Shown piece by piece: positions 42,765-52,007 of a DNA stretch of 64,000 nt; position 1 is the stretch's first letter, and each line of letters opens with the position of its first letter. Made by a program: the position numbers and the translations under genes. The notes beneath the pieces are model-generated. The model did no database searches and was not told the origin of the DNA. It was given only the letters and a program-made list of their open reading frames with translations. The DNA comes from Desulfoscipio gibsoniae DSM 7213. Lineage in GTDB: Bacteria > Bacillota > Desulfotomaculia > Desulfotomaculales > Desulfallaceae. Location: positions 4,460,001 through 4,524,000 of the forward strand of contig NC_021184.1 in the NCBI RefSeq assembly GCF_000233715.2, given 5' to 3'.

Positions 42765-43067
42765 ATGGTGGTAACCCTGGAAGAAGTAAAACTGTATTTA
42801 AGGATAGACGGTGATGAGGAAGATACACTCATCACTAATTTTATTTCTACCGCCGTGGAAATTTGCGAGGATATCTTAAGATACTCATTGTCGGAGTTTG
42901 AAGAAATACCGGCGGTAGTCAGGCAAGCGGTTTTGTACTGTGTGGCCAATCTGTATGAAAAAAGGGAAGGAACCCACTATTATCTGAAAAACGAAGGCGG
43001 CGGCATGGCTGAAACCGTAAATGTGATGAAACTGATACTGGCAAACCTTCGCCGGGAAAGCTGGTGA
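42765..43067 (+). CDS. Head-tail connector protein (gp6-like)
   Basis: 100 residues: VTLEEVKLYLRIDGDEEDTL, then VRQAVLYCVANLYEKREG, the standard gp6/YqbG-like connector of siphoviruses. Strong GGAGGTGGTG start. Confidence 0.92.
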   Translation: MVVTLEEVKLYLRIDGDEEDTLITNFISTAVEICEDILRYSLSEFEEIPAVVRQAVLYCVANLYEKREGTHYYLKNEGGGMAETVNVMKLILANLRRESW

Positions 43068-43399
43068 TGCAGGTGGAGATTGGGGATTTAAGACACCGGA
43101 TAACTTTCCAGAAACTTACCACTAGCGTCAATGAGAACGGCTTTGAGGTAGAAACCTGGGAGGATTTCAAGACCGTATGGGCGGCAGTGAGCAACCTGCA
43201 TGGCCGGGAGTACTTTGCTGCCGCCGCTGTCCAGGCAGAGAATACGGTGAAGTTTACCATTAGGTATTTAACGGGTCTGGATACCACCATGCGGATTGTT
43301 TTTCAAGGCAAACAGTACAACATCACCGCTATTTACAACATCAAATATCAAAACCGGTATCTGGAAATCAAAGCACTGGAGGTGGTAAGCAGTGGCTAG
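43067..43399 (+). CDS. Head-tail joining/adaptor protein (SPP1 gp16-like)
   Basis: 110 residues from ATG 43067, overlapping the previous stop: EIGDLRHRITFQKLTTSVN, ETWEDFKTVWAAVSNLHG and the family pattern to IKALEVVS. It stabilises the connector and closes the head. Overlaps the next gene by 8 nt. Confidence 0.9.
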   Translation: MQVEIGDLRHRITFQKLTTSVNENGFEVETWEDFKTVWAAVSNLHGREYFAAAAVQAENTVKFTIRYLTGLDTTMRIVFQGKQYNITAIYNIKYQNRYLEIKALEVVSSG

Positions 43400-43763
43400 G
43401 GTAGAGTTAGAGGGCTTGGAAGCCCTCATCAATGCCGTTCAAAGGCTGGGCAGCGAAGGCAAGAAAATAGAAAACAAAGCCTTAAAAGAAGCCGGTGCTG
43501 TAATGCAAGAGGCCATCCAAAACGAAACTCCAGTGCGGACTGGCAAGCTAAAAGAAAGCATTACCGTTTCCGGTGTGAGAACCCAGGATGGGGTTAAGTA
43601 TGTAGCAGTGGGGCCGAGTAAGGAAGCCTATTATGGCAAATTTCTGGAACTGGGAACTGTCAAAATGAGAGCTAAACCCTTCATGGCACCGGGCTATGAA
43701 AACGGTAAAGACCGGGCCACAGCAACCATCAAGGAAGAACTGCGAAGGGGGCTGGGCCTATGA
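43392..43763 (+). CDS. HK97 gp10-like tail component
   Basis: 123 residues: LINAVQRLGSEGKKIENKAL then TPVRTGKLKESITVSG, YYGKFLELGTVKMRAKPFM. This is the HK97 gp10 family signature. Probable tail terminator/completion partner. Overlaps neighbours by 8 and 4 nt. Confidence 0.92.
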   Translation: MARVELEGLEALINAVQRLGSEGKKIENKALKEAGAVMQEAIQNETPVRTGKLKESITVSGVRTQDGVKYVAVGPSKEAYYGKFLELGTVKMRAKPFMAPGYENGKDRATATIKEELRRGLGL

Positions 43764-44086
43764 GCATGAACCAAAATATAATAACGGCTTTAAAGGATAT
43801 AGGAGTACCGGTACAATTCCAAAACTACACAGGCAAAGCCGATAGCTACATCACCTTTTTCACCTACCTGGATAAACCGGAGCAGCATGCCGATGATGCG
43901 GAGTTAATTACTGGCCATTATGTGCAAGTTGATGTGTGGAGCAAAACCGATTACACAGATTTAGTCAAATCAATCCATCAAAAGATGCTGACTGCCGGTT
44001 TTACCAAACAGAACTTTTATGACCTGTACGAACAGGATTTAGGAATTTATCACAAAGCCATGCGATTTTTTAAGGAGGTGCTGTAG
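43760..44086 (+). CDS. Tail completion/tail terminator protein (DUF3168/DUF806-like)
   Basis: 108 residues: ITALKDIGVPVQFQNYTGKA, then HADDAELITGHYVQVDVWSK and TKQNFYDLYEQDLGIYHKAM. Fits the small tail-terminator genes that precede the tail tube gene. Confidence 0.85.
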   Translation: MSMNQNIITALKDIGVPVQFQNYTGKADSYITFFTYLDKPEQHADDAELITGHYVQVDVWSKTDYTDLVKSIHQKMLTAGFTKQNFYDLYEQDLGIYHKAMRFFKEVL

Positions 44087-44653
44087 ATGGCACAAGTAGG
44101 ATTAAATGATTTACACTTTGCGATTCTTACCGCTGATACCAAGGATGAGTTAACCTATGAACCCACCGAAGCCTTGGTGGGAGCCATTAACGCCACTATC
44201 AACCCGGCGGTGAATACTCAGGAGCTTTACGCTGATGACCAGCTGTGGGAATCGGTATCGGCTTTAGGCAAAGTGGATGTGGAAATAGAGACGGCGGAAC
44301 TACCCTTAACTATTCGAGCCAAAATCCTGGGTAATGAACTTAAAGACGGGGTACTGATTGAAAAAGCTACCGATGTACCGCCCCATCTTGCCTTAGGCTT
44401 TAAAAGCTTAAAATCCAACGGCAAGTACCGCTACATCTGGCTCTTAAAGGGTGTGGCCCAGCCCATGGCCGAGGACTTCTCCACCAAAAAGGATAACGTG
44501 GAACACAAAACACCCAAGGTGAAATTCACCTTTATGGCCAGAGTCCATGATGGCGAGTGGAAAAGAACAGCGGATGAGGATAGTGCCGATTTTCTGGGAG
44601 CAGCCACCTGGTTTGAGCAAGTACCCGGCGATACAACGGTAGTGGGAGGTTAA
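44087..44653 (+). CDS. Major tail tube protein
   Basis: 188 residues: GLNDLHFAILTADTKDELTY, AINATINPAVNTQELYADDQ, KVDVEIETAELPLTIRAKIL, and ALGFKSLKSNGKYRYIWLLK. This is the typical siphovirus tail tube protein beta fold. One copy per tail ring hexamer by analogy. Confidence 0.92.
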   Translation: MAQVGLNDLHFAILTADTKDELTYEPTEALVGAINATINPAVNTQELYADDQLWESVSALGKVDVEIETAELPLTIRAKILGNELKDGVLIEKATDVPPHLALGFKSLKSNGKYRYIWLLKGVAQPMAEDFSTKKDNVEHKTPKVKFTFMARVHDGEWKRTADEDSADFLGAATWFEQVPGDTTVVGG

Positions 44654-44657
44654 AGCT

Positions 44658-44957
44658 ATGGAGATTACTCTGAAAGTAGCAGATCAAAATAAAACCTACA
44701 CCACAAACTTTATCAGCGCCCGCATGGTCAGAAGAACCATTGAAATATCCAAAGACATCAACTTTGAAAACATCTCCCCGGAGGAACTGGATAAATTGAT
44801 GGACTACATTACCGAGCTCTTTGGCGGCCAGTTTAGCCGGGATGATTTATATGATGGCTTACCATCCCAAGAGCTACTCCCCGCCATTACTGGCTGCATC
44901 AACGAAGTGGTGGGGCGAATGGCTGAAGTGACCAAAGGTGATGAAAAAAACGCCTAG
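44658..44957 (+). CDS. Tail assembly chaperone gpG-like protein
   Basis: 99 residues: EITLKVADQNKTYTTNFISA then ARMVRRTIEISKDINFENIS and FSRDDLYDGLPSQELLP. It ends DEKNA with the slippery heptamer A-AAA-AAC at 44945-44951, immediately before TAG, so it is expected to be extended by -1 frameshifting (see gpT part). Confidence 0.92.
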   Translation: MEITLKVADQNKTYTTNFISARMVRRTIEISKDINFENISPEELDKLMDYITELFGGQFSRDDLYDGLPSQELLPAITGCINEVVGRMAEVTKGDEKNA

Positions 44958-45124
44958 AGGGGAACGCCATGGCTCCCCAAGACTTTATGGACAGTCTATA
45001 CCTGGCATTACTAGAAAAGGGCTGGACATTGAATGAAATTGACAGTATGGATATCATCTACTATTTGAAACTACTGAACAAAAAGCTGGGAGAAGAAAAA
45101 GTGTATATCGATGGGGTTTTATAG
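44945..45124 (+). CDS. Tail assembly chaperone gpT part, made by -1 frameshift (gpGT)
   Basis: After a -1 slip at A-AAA-AAC, translation passes KRLEGNAMAPQDFMDSLYLA then LLEKGWTLNEIDSMD and ends at TAG 45122-45124. The sequence is short (about 51 residues after ATG 44969) and typical of the T portion in Firmicute siphoviruses. The G:GT ratio controls tape measure assembly by analogy to lambda. Confidence 0.85.
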   Translation, partial: KKRLEGNAMAPQDFMDSLYLALLEKGWTLNEIDSMDIIYYLKLLNKKLGEEKVYIDGVL

Positions 45125-45147
45125 GAGTTTCTTGGAGTATAATCTAA

Positions 45148-45176
45148 TTGTTAGCGTAGCATAATAATGCTATAAT
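45148..45176 (+). promoter_or_regulatory. Promoter and operator of the third toxin-antitoxin pair
   Basis: TTGTTA (45148), 17 nt, TATAAT (45171), close to consensus. TAGCAT-N4-ATGCTA (45157-45172) overlaps the -10 and is the probable antitoxin operator. Confidence 0.85.
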
Positions 45177-45208
45177 TAAGGCATAATGTAACCAAAGGAG
45201 TTGATATT

Positions 45209-45475
45209 ATGCCTGAAATTAGACCGATAAGAGATTTAAGAAACACAACTGAGATTTCTGAACTGTGTCATAAAAATGAAGAACCAATTTTCATTACGAA
45301 AAATGGCTATGGCGATTTAGTAATCATGAGTATGGAAACTTATGAAAAAAAGCTAGCCCAAGCAGACCTCTATAAGAAATTAGCTGAAGCAGAAAGTCAA
45401 GTTGAAAACGGTGAGCCACTTTTAGATGCTGAAGATGTATTTGAAAAATTAAGGAAGAAATATGTCAAAGAATAG
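45209..45475 (+). CDS. Phd/YefM-family antitoxin
   Basis: 88 residues: EIRPIRDLRNTTEISELCHK, then NEEPIFITKNGYGDLVIMSM, the Phd/YefM signature. AAAGGAG upstream. Overlaps the toxin by 14 nt; AT-rich relative to flanking tail genes. Confidence 0.92.
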   Translation: MPEIRPIRDLRNTTEISELCHKNEEPIFITKNGYGDLVIMSMETYEKKLAQADLYKKLAEAESQVENGEPLLDAEDVFEKLRKKYVKE

Positions 45476-45782
45476 TTATAGCTTAAAACTTACTCCAAAA
45501 GCTAGTAAGGATTTAGATAAAATATATAGATACATTACCGAAGAACTTTATGCTGAACAAGCAGCTGTTAATCTTTTGGAGAAAATAGAAACAAGTGTAA
45601 TGAGATTAAAGGACTTTCCGTTTTCAGGTAATTATTTCGCTGATGAATATCTAAAGAAGAAGGGTTATCGAAAATTAATAATTGATAACTACATTGACTT
45701 TTATGTAGTCGATGAAGAAGAAAAACAAGTAGTTGTTATGCGTTTTTTATACGGCAGACAAAAATATGAAGGTTTACTCTAA
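45462..45782 (+). CDS. RelE/ParE-family toxin
   Basis: 106 residues: LKLTPKASKDLDKIYRYITE, then LKDFPFSGNYFADEYLKKKG, FYVVDEEEKQVVVMRFLYGR. Typical ParE/RelE fold ending in R-F-L-Y-G-R. Inserted between the G/GT chaperone and tape measure genes. Confidence 0.92.
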   Translation: MSKNSYSLKLTPKASKDLDKIYRYITEELYAEQAAVNLLEKIETSVMRLKDFPFSGNYFADEYLKKKGYRKLIIDNYIDFYVVDEEEKQVVVMRFLYGRQKYEGLL

Positions 45783-45784
45783 TA

Positions 45785-45810
45785 GCATCTGATAAGCAGG
45801 TGCTTTTTTT
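45785..45810 (+). terminator. Hairpin with T run before the tape measure gene
   Basis: GCATCTGATAAGCAGGTGC then seven T residues, resembling the hairpin at 36217. It may be a native phage intergenic hairpin, the toxin-antitoxin module having inserted just upstream. Confidence 0.7.
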
Positions 45811-45832
45811 ATGCCCAAAGGTGGTGAGCTAA

Positions 45833-48800
45833 ATGTCAGATGTCGGGGATCTAAATGTACGGATCAACCTTGATGCCCTGGGCTTTCAAAACGGGATCAG
45901 TAAAATCAATACGGAAATGAAAAAACTGCAATCGGAGTTTAAGCTGGCCGGTGCCCAATTGGGTAAACACGGCAGTGAGCTGGACAAATTACGGCTTAAA
46001 TCCGATAACCTGACCAAAGGAACGGAGCTGCAAAGGCAAAAGGTGCAAGCCTTAGAAGAAGCCCACCGGAAGTCTGTGGAGGCCAAAGGCAGTGATGCCA
46101 AGGCTACCCAGGAGCTGGAAATTAAGCTAAATCAAGCTCGCGCCAGGCTAGTGACCATGGAGCAGAACTTGGAAGAAGTTAATAACGAGATAACCCTCCA
46201 GTCATCCAGCTGGTACAAGCTGGGCAAAGAGCTGGAAGCCGCCGGACAAAAGATGCAGGCTGTGGGCCAAAAGATGGAGCAGGCCGGAAAAGAACTCAGC
46301 ATGAAGGTTACCATGCCCCTGGTGGGTTTAGGAGCTGCTGCGGCAAAAATCGGCTCGGACTTTGAAGCCGGGATGAGCGAAGTGCAGGCCATCAGCGGAG
46401 CCACCGGCACTCAATTAGAAATGCTGGAAGAAAAGGCCAAGGAAATGGGTGCCACCACCAAATTCAGCGCCGCCCAGTCGGCAGAAGCATTAAAGTACAT
46501 GGCCATGGCTGGTTGGGATACTGGTCAGATGCTAGATGGTTTAGATGGCGTCATGATGCTGGCTGCTGCCAGTGGCGAGAACTTGGGTACCGTTTCCGAT
46601 ATTGTCACCGATGCCCTGACCGCCTTTGGCATGCAGGCAGGCCAGGCAGGTGAGTTTGCCGACCTTCTGGCCAGCACTTCTAGTAGCGCCAACACCAATG
46701 TTTCTATGTTAGGGGAGTCCTTTAAATATGTGGCTCCCCTTTTTGGTTCACTGGGTTATTCGGCAGAAGATGCAGCCCTGGCTCTAGGCTTAATGGCTAA
46801 TGCGGGTATCAAAGGGAGCGAATCAGGTACTGCACTAAGGGGTGCTATTGCTAACTTAGCTAATCCCACAGCCGGTATGGCCAAAGCCATAAATGAACTG
46901 GGCCTCACTATTACTGATGCCAGCGGGGAAATGCTACCCTTTAAAGATGTGATGGACCAGCTAAGAACTGCCTTTGCCGGGCTTACCGAAGAGCAAAAAG
47001 CCCAATATGCTGCCACCATCTTTGGTAAGGAAGCCATGAGCGGCATGCTGGCCATTATCAACTCCAGTGAAGAAGACTACGCCAAACTGACCCAGGCTAC
47101 CAGGGAATACAACGGTGTGGCCAAAGAAATGGCCGAAACTATGGAAGCAAACCTGCAAGGGCAGCTGACAAAATTAAGATCAGCTCTGGAAGGTGTAGGC
47201 ATACAAATTTTTGAGATCCTGCTTCCCCATCTAAATAAGCTGGTGGAGATGCTGCAATCCTTGACCGATAAATTTGCCAGTCTTAGCCCCGCTACCCAGG
47301 AAACCATCGTAAAAATTGCCGTTCTTGTCGCAGCCATCGGGCCGCTTTTACTTATCGGCGGTAAACTTATCGGTGTTATCGGTGCTGTTGTGGGTGCGCT
47401 GTCCACAGTATCCGGGGCTATTGCTGTGGCCAGCACTGGAGCAGTTGCAGCAACACCTGCCATTGGAGCCTTAGCCACAGCATTTACAGTTTTAACAGGG
47501 CCGGTGGGAATTGCGGTTGCTGCTATTGCCGGAGTTACCGCAGCAGGCGTAGCTTTATACAAACACCTAAGCCAGGAAGGCATCCCGGCCATTGAACTCT
47601 TTGACGATGAAGTATCGGAATCCACCCAAAAAGCTGTGGGTGGTTTTTTAGCGCTTAACGACCAGGCTACTTTAGCTTTAAACCAATTATCCTGGAGTGG
47701 TCAGGAAGTTACCAAGGAGATGGTGGACAACATTGCCGGGAACTTCTCACAGATGGCTTCACAAGTACAAGCCGGACTGGATAAACACCATCAAGAATCC
47801 CTGGCGAAAATCCAAAACTTTGTCACCAGCAGCACAGCTTTATCTCAAGCTGAGCAGGACGAAATATTAAACAACATGCAGCAGGGCTATGAAACCAGGA
47901 AACAAACCATTGCTGAAGGCGAAGCCAGGATAAAGGAAATCCTGGATATGGCCAGTACAGAGAAAAGAGCCCTGACCAAAGCCGAGCAGGAAGAAATCAA
48001 TGCCATCCAAAGGCAGATGGTGGACACCGGCATCCAGGTCCTTTCCGAAAACGAAATCGAAGCCAAAGCCATTATGGAACGCATGAAAGCCCAGGCCATA
48101 GAGTTAACGGCTTTGCAGGCGGCAGAAGTGGTTAAAAACAGCATTGAGCAAAGGGACGGGGCCATTCAAGCGGCCAATGAGCAGTATGATCAGGTGATCA
48201 AGGAAATCATCCGGCAGCGCGATGAAGCAGGCACCATCTCTAAAGAACAGGCCGATAAATTGATTATCGAGGCCACCAGGCAAAAGGACGAGTCTATAGC
48301 CAAAGCCGAAGAAATGCACCTGCGGGTTGTTGCCGAAGCCCAGGCCCAAGCCCAGGAACACGTCAATCAAGTTGATTGGGAAACAGGAGAAATCAAGACC
48401 AAATGGCAGGTTATGCGTGACGATATATTCGCCAAGGCCGGAGCAATTAAAGAAAACGTCTTTACCACCTGGGAGGAAATTAAGACCAACACCTCCCAGC
48501 AGTGGGAAAGTATCCGTACGACCATGAGCGACAGGTGGAATGACATTAAAACCAATACCTCCGAAACGGTAGCCGCTATTAAAACCAATGTCAGCATCAC
48601 CTGGGATGAGGTTAAGACCAAAACCTTTGAAACCTGGGACAACATCAAAACCAAAACTGCTGAAACTTGGCAGGCCATACAAAATAAAATCGATGAACAC
48701 GGCGGCGGTATTAAGGGCCTTATTGGAGCCTACACCGAGGGATATAAATCCGTTTGGGACAGTGCCTTGACCACCATGGAGGAAATCACCGGCATCAAAT

Positions 48801-49261
48801 TTAGCGACATGGCCGATAAGGTAGCTGATGCTTTAGAGCGGGTTAAAAAGGCTATTAGCAGTGCTATCGACCGGATAAAAGAGTGGAACGATACCAAAGT
48901 CAAGGAAAAAGTATTTAGTATCACTGAAACCATTACCAGGATCATTAGAACCATTACCACCGGTGGAGGTGGCGGCGGCGGTGGTGATACTTCTGCTTCC
49001 AAAGGCGGTGCGGCAGCTTCAAACTTTAGCGGCACCAGCTTCTTCCCTGGTGGTTTAACCATGGTAGGGGAACTGGGACCAGAACTGGTGGCCTTGCCCA
49101 GGGGAAGTAGGATTTATAACGACCATGAAACAAAGAAAATATTGGATGGAAGTAAAGGCATTGTCCAACACATTACCCTCCTTTCCCCTACTCCCCTATC
49201 CCCTGCGGAAACGGCAAGAAGAATTAAAAATGCCTCTAGAGAGCTGGCTCTAGAATGGTAG
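45833..49261 (+). CDS. Phage tail tape measure protein
   Basis: 1142 residues. The N-terminal coiled coil (about 1-150) precedes the TP901/PhageMin_Tail core (GSDFEAGMSEVQAISGATGT, then TKFSAAQSAEALKYMAMAGW). Two hydrophobic segments at about 490-570 (TIVKIAVLVAAIGPLLLIGG) are followed by a long helical region with K/Q/E repeats (KTNTSQQWESIRTTMSD, KTNVSITWDEVKT). A glycine run (TTGGGGGGGG) marks the flexible C-terminus, ending in a membrane-proximal/tail tip part. The gene length sets tail length. Start follows AAAGGTGGTG. Confidence 0.95.
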   Translation: MSDVGDLNVRINLDALGFQNGISKINTEMKKLQSEFKLAGAQLGKHGSELDKLRLKSDNLTKGTELQRQKVQALEEAHRKSVEAKGSDAKATQELEIKLNQARARLVTMEQNLEEVNNEITLQSSSWYKLGKELEAAGQKMQAVGQKMEQAGKELSMKVTMPLVGLGAAAAKIGSDFEAGMSEVQAISGATGTQLEMLEEKAKEMGATTKFSAAQSAEALKYMAMAGWDTGQMLDGLDGVMMLAAASGENLGTVSDIVTDALTAFGMQAGQAGEFADLLASTSSSANTNVSMLGESFKYVAPLFGSLGYSAEDAALALGLMANAGIKGSESGTALRGAIANLANPTAGMAKAINELGLTITDASGEMLPFKDVMDQLRTAFAGLTEEQKAQYAATIFGKEAMSGMLAIINSSEEDYAKLTQATREYNGVAKEMAETMEANLQGQLTKLRSALEGVGIQIFEILLPHLNKLVEMLQSLTDKFASLSPATQETIVKIAVLVAAIGPLLLIGGKLIGVIGAVVGALSTVSGAIAVASTGAVAATPAIGALATAFTVLTGPVGIAVAAIAGVTAAGVALYKHLSQEGIPAIELFDDEVSESTQKAVGGFLALNDQATLALNQLSWSGQEVTKEMVDNIAGNFSQMASQVQAGLDKHHQESLAKIQNFVTSSTALSQAEQDEILNNMQQGYETRKQTIAEGEARIKEILDMASTEKRALTKAEQEEINAIQRQMVDTGIQVLSENEIEAKAIMERMKAQAIELTALQAAEVVKNSIEQRDGAIQAANEQYDQVIKEIIRQRDEAGTISKEQADKLIIEATRQKDESIAKAEEMHLRVVAEAQAQAQEHVNQVDWETGEIKTKWQVMRDDIFAKAGAIKENVFTTWEEIKTNTSQQWESIRTTMSDRWNDIKTNTSETVAAIKTNVSITWDEVKTKTFETWDNIKTKTAETWQAIQNKIDEHGGGIKGLIGAYTEGYKSVWDSALTTMEEITGIKFSDMADKVADALERVKKAISSAIDRIKEWNDTKVKEKVFSITETITRIIRTITTGGGGGGGGDTSASKGGAAASNFSGTSFFPGGLTMVGELGPELVALPRGSRIYNDHETKKILDGSKGIVQHITLLSPTPLSPAETARRIKNASRELALEW

Positions 49262-49271
49262 GAGGTGTAGT

Positions 49272-50123
49272 ATGGACAGAATAGTTATCACTAACCAAAA
49301 GGGAGAAAGCATCACGTTAGGCAACCAGGCCCCATATTTCCTTGAAACCATTGACGGTGTCGGGGAAGTGCCGGTAGCTATTGAAAGCCAAAAAGCACCC
49401 AAACAGGATGGCTCGACTTATCTCGACAATATGTTGGATAACCGGGCCATTTCTATTGAAGGCACGATTATCACGAAGATTGACCCTGCTTTTGTACTGG
49501 AAGCCAGAAGGAAAATGCAAAGGGTACTAAACCCAAAATTGGGGGAAGTAACTATCACCTACCATCAGAGAGACCAGGTCCGGGAGATTAAAGGTCTGGC
49601 CGAAACCACTCCGGTATTCCCCGGTGGGCAAGGGAGTAAAGGTTTGTATTACCAAAAATTCTTACTTCACCTGCTCTGCCACCAACCCTTCTGGCTGGAT
49701 ACCTTCTATGAAAGCCGGGAGATGTCTTATCTCATGGGCGGGATTAAGTTTAAACTAATCCTTCCCACTGTATTCTCCTACCGGGGTTTTAAGAGGCGGG
49801 CGGTAAACGAAGGCGATGTGGCTACGCCGGTGGAGATAGAGTTTAAGGGACCGGCAACTAATCCTACAGTTAATAATCTAACCACTGGGGAATTTATCAA
49901 AGTTAACCGGGAACTTGGGGAGGAAGATGTGCTCACCATCAATACCGCCTTCGGGCAGAAATATGTGAGGATTAACGGGCAGAATGCTTTCCACTATATT
50001 GACTTGGACAGCGTATTTTGGCAGCTAGTACCGGGAGAAAACACCTTAAGCTACCGGAGCAACAACGACAGCATCAAAACCAGGGTTACCGTCAAGTGGA
50101 AAAACCGCTATGTTGGCCTATAG
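49272..50123 (+). CDS. Distal tail protein (Dit/phage tail family)
   Basis: 283 residues: RIVITNQKGESITLGNQAPY then VPVAIESQKAPKQDGSTYLD, RMQRVLNPKLGEVTITY, and TFYESREMSYLMGG. This is the Dit/SPP1 gp19.1-like family. It forms the hub at the end of the tail and holds the receptor-binding apparatus. Ends in a galectin-like C-domain by family analogy. Confidence 0.9.
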   Translation: MDRIVITNQKGESITLGNQAPYFLETIDGVGEVPVAIESQKAPKQDGSTYLDNMLDNRAISIEGTIITKIDPAFVLEARRKMQRVLNPKLGEVTITYHQRDQVREIKGLAETTPVFPGGQGSKGLYYQKFLLHLLCHQPFWLDTFYESREMSYLMGGIKFKLILPTVFSYRGFKRRAVNEGDVATPVEIEFKGPATNPTVNNLTTGEFIKVNRELGEEDVLTINTAFGQKYVRINGQNAFHYIDLDSVFWQLVPGENTLSYRSNNDSIKTRVTVKWKNRYVGL

Positions 50124-50137
50124 AAAGGAGTGATTTT

Positions 50138-51208
50138 GTGGCAGAGCTTTACAGATTTTTTGATTCCGTTGATGGCGAGGACGAACGTTTTTATACCGCA
50201 GATGAGTTCGCTGAATACTTCCGCCAGTTTATCAGAAACGGCATCTTCAACGGCTCCGGGGACAACTTGCAGGTAGGAGCCGAAGGCCAGGACATGCGAA
50301 CTTTTATTAAACCCGGCTATGCCTGGATTGAAGGCTACCTTTACAAAATCGACATTGAACCTTTGGAACTTTACCACCCGATGGCCCATGCCAACTACGA
50401 CCGCATCGACCGGGTGGTGATTAGATTAGATAAGACTTTAGAAAACCGCTACGTGAAAGCCTTTGTGTTAACTGGTACCCCAGCGGAAACGCCACAGGTA
50501 CCGGAGCTGACTAGGGATGAGAATGTTTATGAGCTGGCTTTAGCCCAGGTGAAGATCTTGGCCGGGAAAAGCTTTATCGAAGCGTACCAAATTACTGATG
50601 AAAGATTAAATCCGGAAGTCTGCGGCGTGGTCACCCATTTATTTGAACAGGTGGACACCACCGAGCTGTTTAACGAATGGCAGTTATACCTCAATGCCAG
50701 GAGAGCACACGGAGATACAGAGTTTGCCGCCTGGCTTGAATATTTGACAGATAAAAAGCAAGATGCTGGTATTGAGCATGCTGCCTTTTTGGCCATGCTG
50801 CAATCAAAGTTCACCGCTTTTCAAAACACCTGGACTAACTGGGTAAACGATAAGCTAACCATTCCGGATGGAGCCTTCTACATCCAGTGGAAAACCTGGT
50901 TCGATAGAATCCAGCAGGACTGGGATATTTGGTTTGACCATGAAGCCCAGCGGGTTTGGCAAGCCTGGGTAAACGAGAAGTTAACGGCACCTGATGGCGA
51001 ATTTTACACCCAGTGGCAGGACTGGTTTGAAGAAATCCAAGACGTAACCAACCTGGTGCCCAGGAGCCAATTCAAGGCCCACAAAGATCGGACTGTCAGG
51101 GAAGGTGCCCACGGTCTACGCTTTGCTGCTAATCACTTGGAAGTAGAAATTAATGACGGCAAATGGCGCAGGCTGCAAGCACCAATCAGCACATGGGGAG
51201 GGATGTAA
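50138..51208 (+). CDS. Phage tail/baseplate structural protein
   Basis: 356 residues from GTG 50138 (AAAGGAGTG upstream); a longer frame back to 50018 overlaps the Dit gene and is rejected. ELYRFFDSVDGEDERFYTAD and FIRNGIFNGSGDNLQV at the N-terminus, with IKPGYAWIEGYLYKID, are typical of baseplate upper proteins. The middle has repeating Trp-rich units (TWTNWVNDKLTIPDGAF, QAWVNEKLTAPDGEFY). Function as tail fibre base is inferred from order. Confidence 0.75.
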   Translation: MAELYRFFDSVDGEDERFYTADEFAEYFRQFIRNGIFNGSGDNLQVGAEGQDMRTFIKPGYAWIEGYLYKIDIEPLELYHPMAHANYDRIDRVVIRLDKTLENRYVKAFVLTGTPAETPQVPELTRDENVYELALAQVKILAGKSFIEAYQITDERLNPEVCGVVTHLFEQVDTTELFNEWQLYLNARRAHGDTEFAAWLEYLTDKKQDAGIEHAAFLAMLQSKFTAFQNTWTNWVNDKLTIPDGAFYIQWKTWFDRIQQDWDIWFDHEAQRVWQAWVNEKLTAPDGEFYTQWQDWFEEIQDVTNLVPRSQFKAHKDRTVREGAHGLRFAANHLEVEINDGKWRRLQAPISTWGGM

Positions 51209-51209
51209 T

Positions 51210-52007
51210 ATGGGCAGCGCTATAAGATTGAGCAAGGGTGAATTGACCACTACTTTCGAGCCTTTATACCAGGTGCCCAATGATCGGGTGGTGATTCTAA
51301 AATCCATCATCTTAACGAACTTAACAGATACAGCGCAAACCATCAGCCTAAAACTGGCCGGGGCTTATGTGATGCGGGATAAAACACTATCCGCCGGTGA
51401 ATCTTACCAAGCATCGGTATTTGACCAGGTTATTGTATCGGGGGAAGTTATCGAGGGCAAAGCCGGTCAACCGGAAGCAGTGGATTACTACATCAGCGGC
51501 AAACTGCTCCTGCCCCAGGACATCGCCAGTGAAACCCAGTGGATGCAAGAGCAGTGGGACGCCTGGTGGGCAGCGCACCCGGAAGTATTCGAAGTGGTTT
51601 GGGATGCCTGGCTGCAAAGTAAAACCCGTGAACCAGATGGGGCCTTTTATGCTGAGTGGAAAGAGTGGTTTGACTATATTCAAGGACTTAGCTTTGATGC
51701 CACCGACCTGGTGCCCTGGACTGCTTTTAGGGACCACGAGGCTGATTTTTCCGCCCATGGGGATCTGGCCAATACCTACCGTTTTGGGAAAGACCACAAG
51801 GGGATTTTCACCACCATTGAATGGCACCGGCAAGATGGAACCCTGGCTAAACGGTCTGTGTTAAGCGGCGGCAACTCACCACGCTACGAAAACCGGACGG
51901 TTACTTATTATGAGGCAGATGGAGAAACAATTAAGACTGCTGTTGTATACAACCAAATATATGACGAGGCAGGAAACTGGATAGAGGAGGTAATGGCAAG
52001 TGAGTGA
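51210..52007 (+). CDS. Phage tail protein with Trp-rich repeat unit
   Basis: 265 residues from ATG 51210 (GGAGGGATG upstream): AIRLSKGELTTTFEPLYQVP, then LKSIILTNLTDTAQTISLKL. The W-rich segment WDAWLQSKTREPDGAFYAEW recurs from the preceding gene, so the two are related in part. Ends 8 nt inside the next gene. Likely tail-tip structural component. Confidence 0.7.
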   Translation: MGSAIRLSKGELTTTFEPLYQVPNDRVVILKSIILTNLTDTAQTISLKLAGAYVMRDKTLSAGESYQASVFDQVIVSGEVIEGKAGQPEAVDYYISGKLLLPQDIASETQWMQEQWDAWWAAHPEVFEVVWDAWLQSKTREPDGAFYAEWKEWFDYIQGLSFDATDLVPWTAFRDHEADFSAHGDLANTYRFGKDHKGIFTTIEWHRQDGTLAKRSVLSGGNSPRYENRTVTYYEADGETIKTAVVYNQIYDEAGNWIEEVMASE

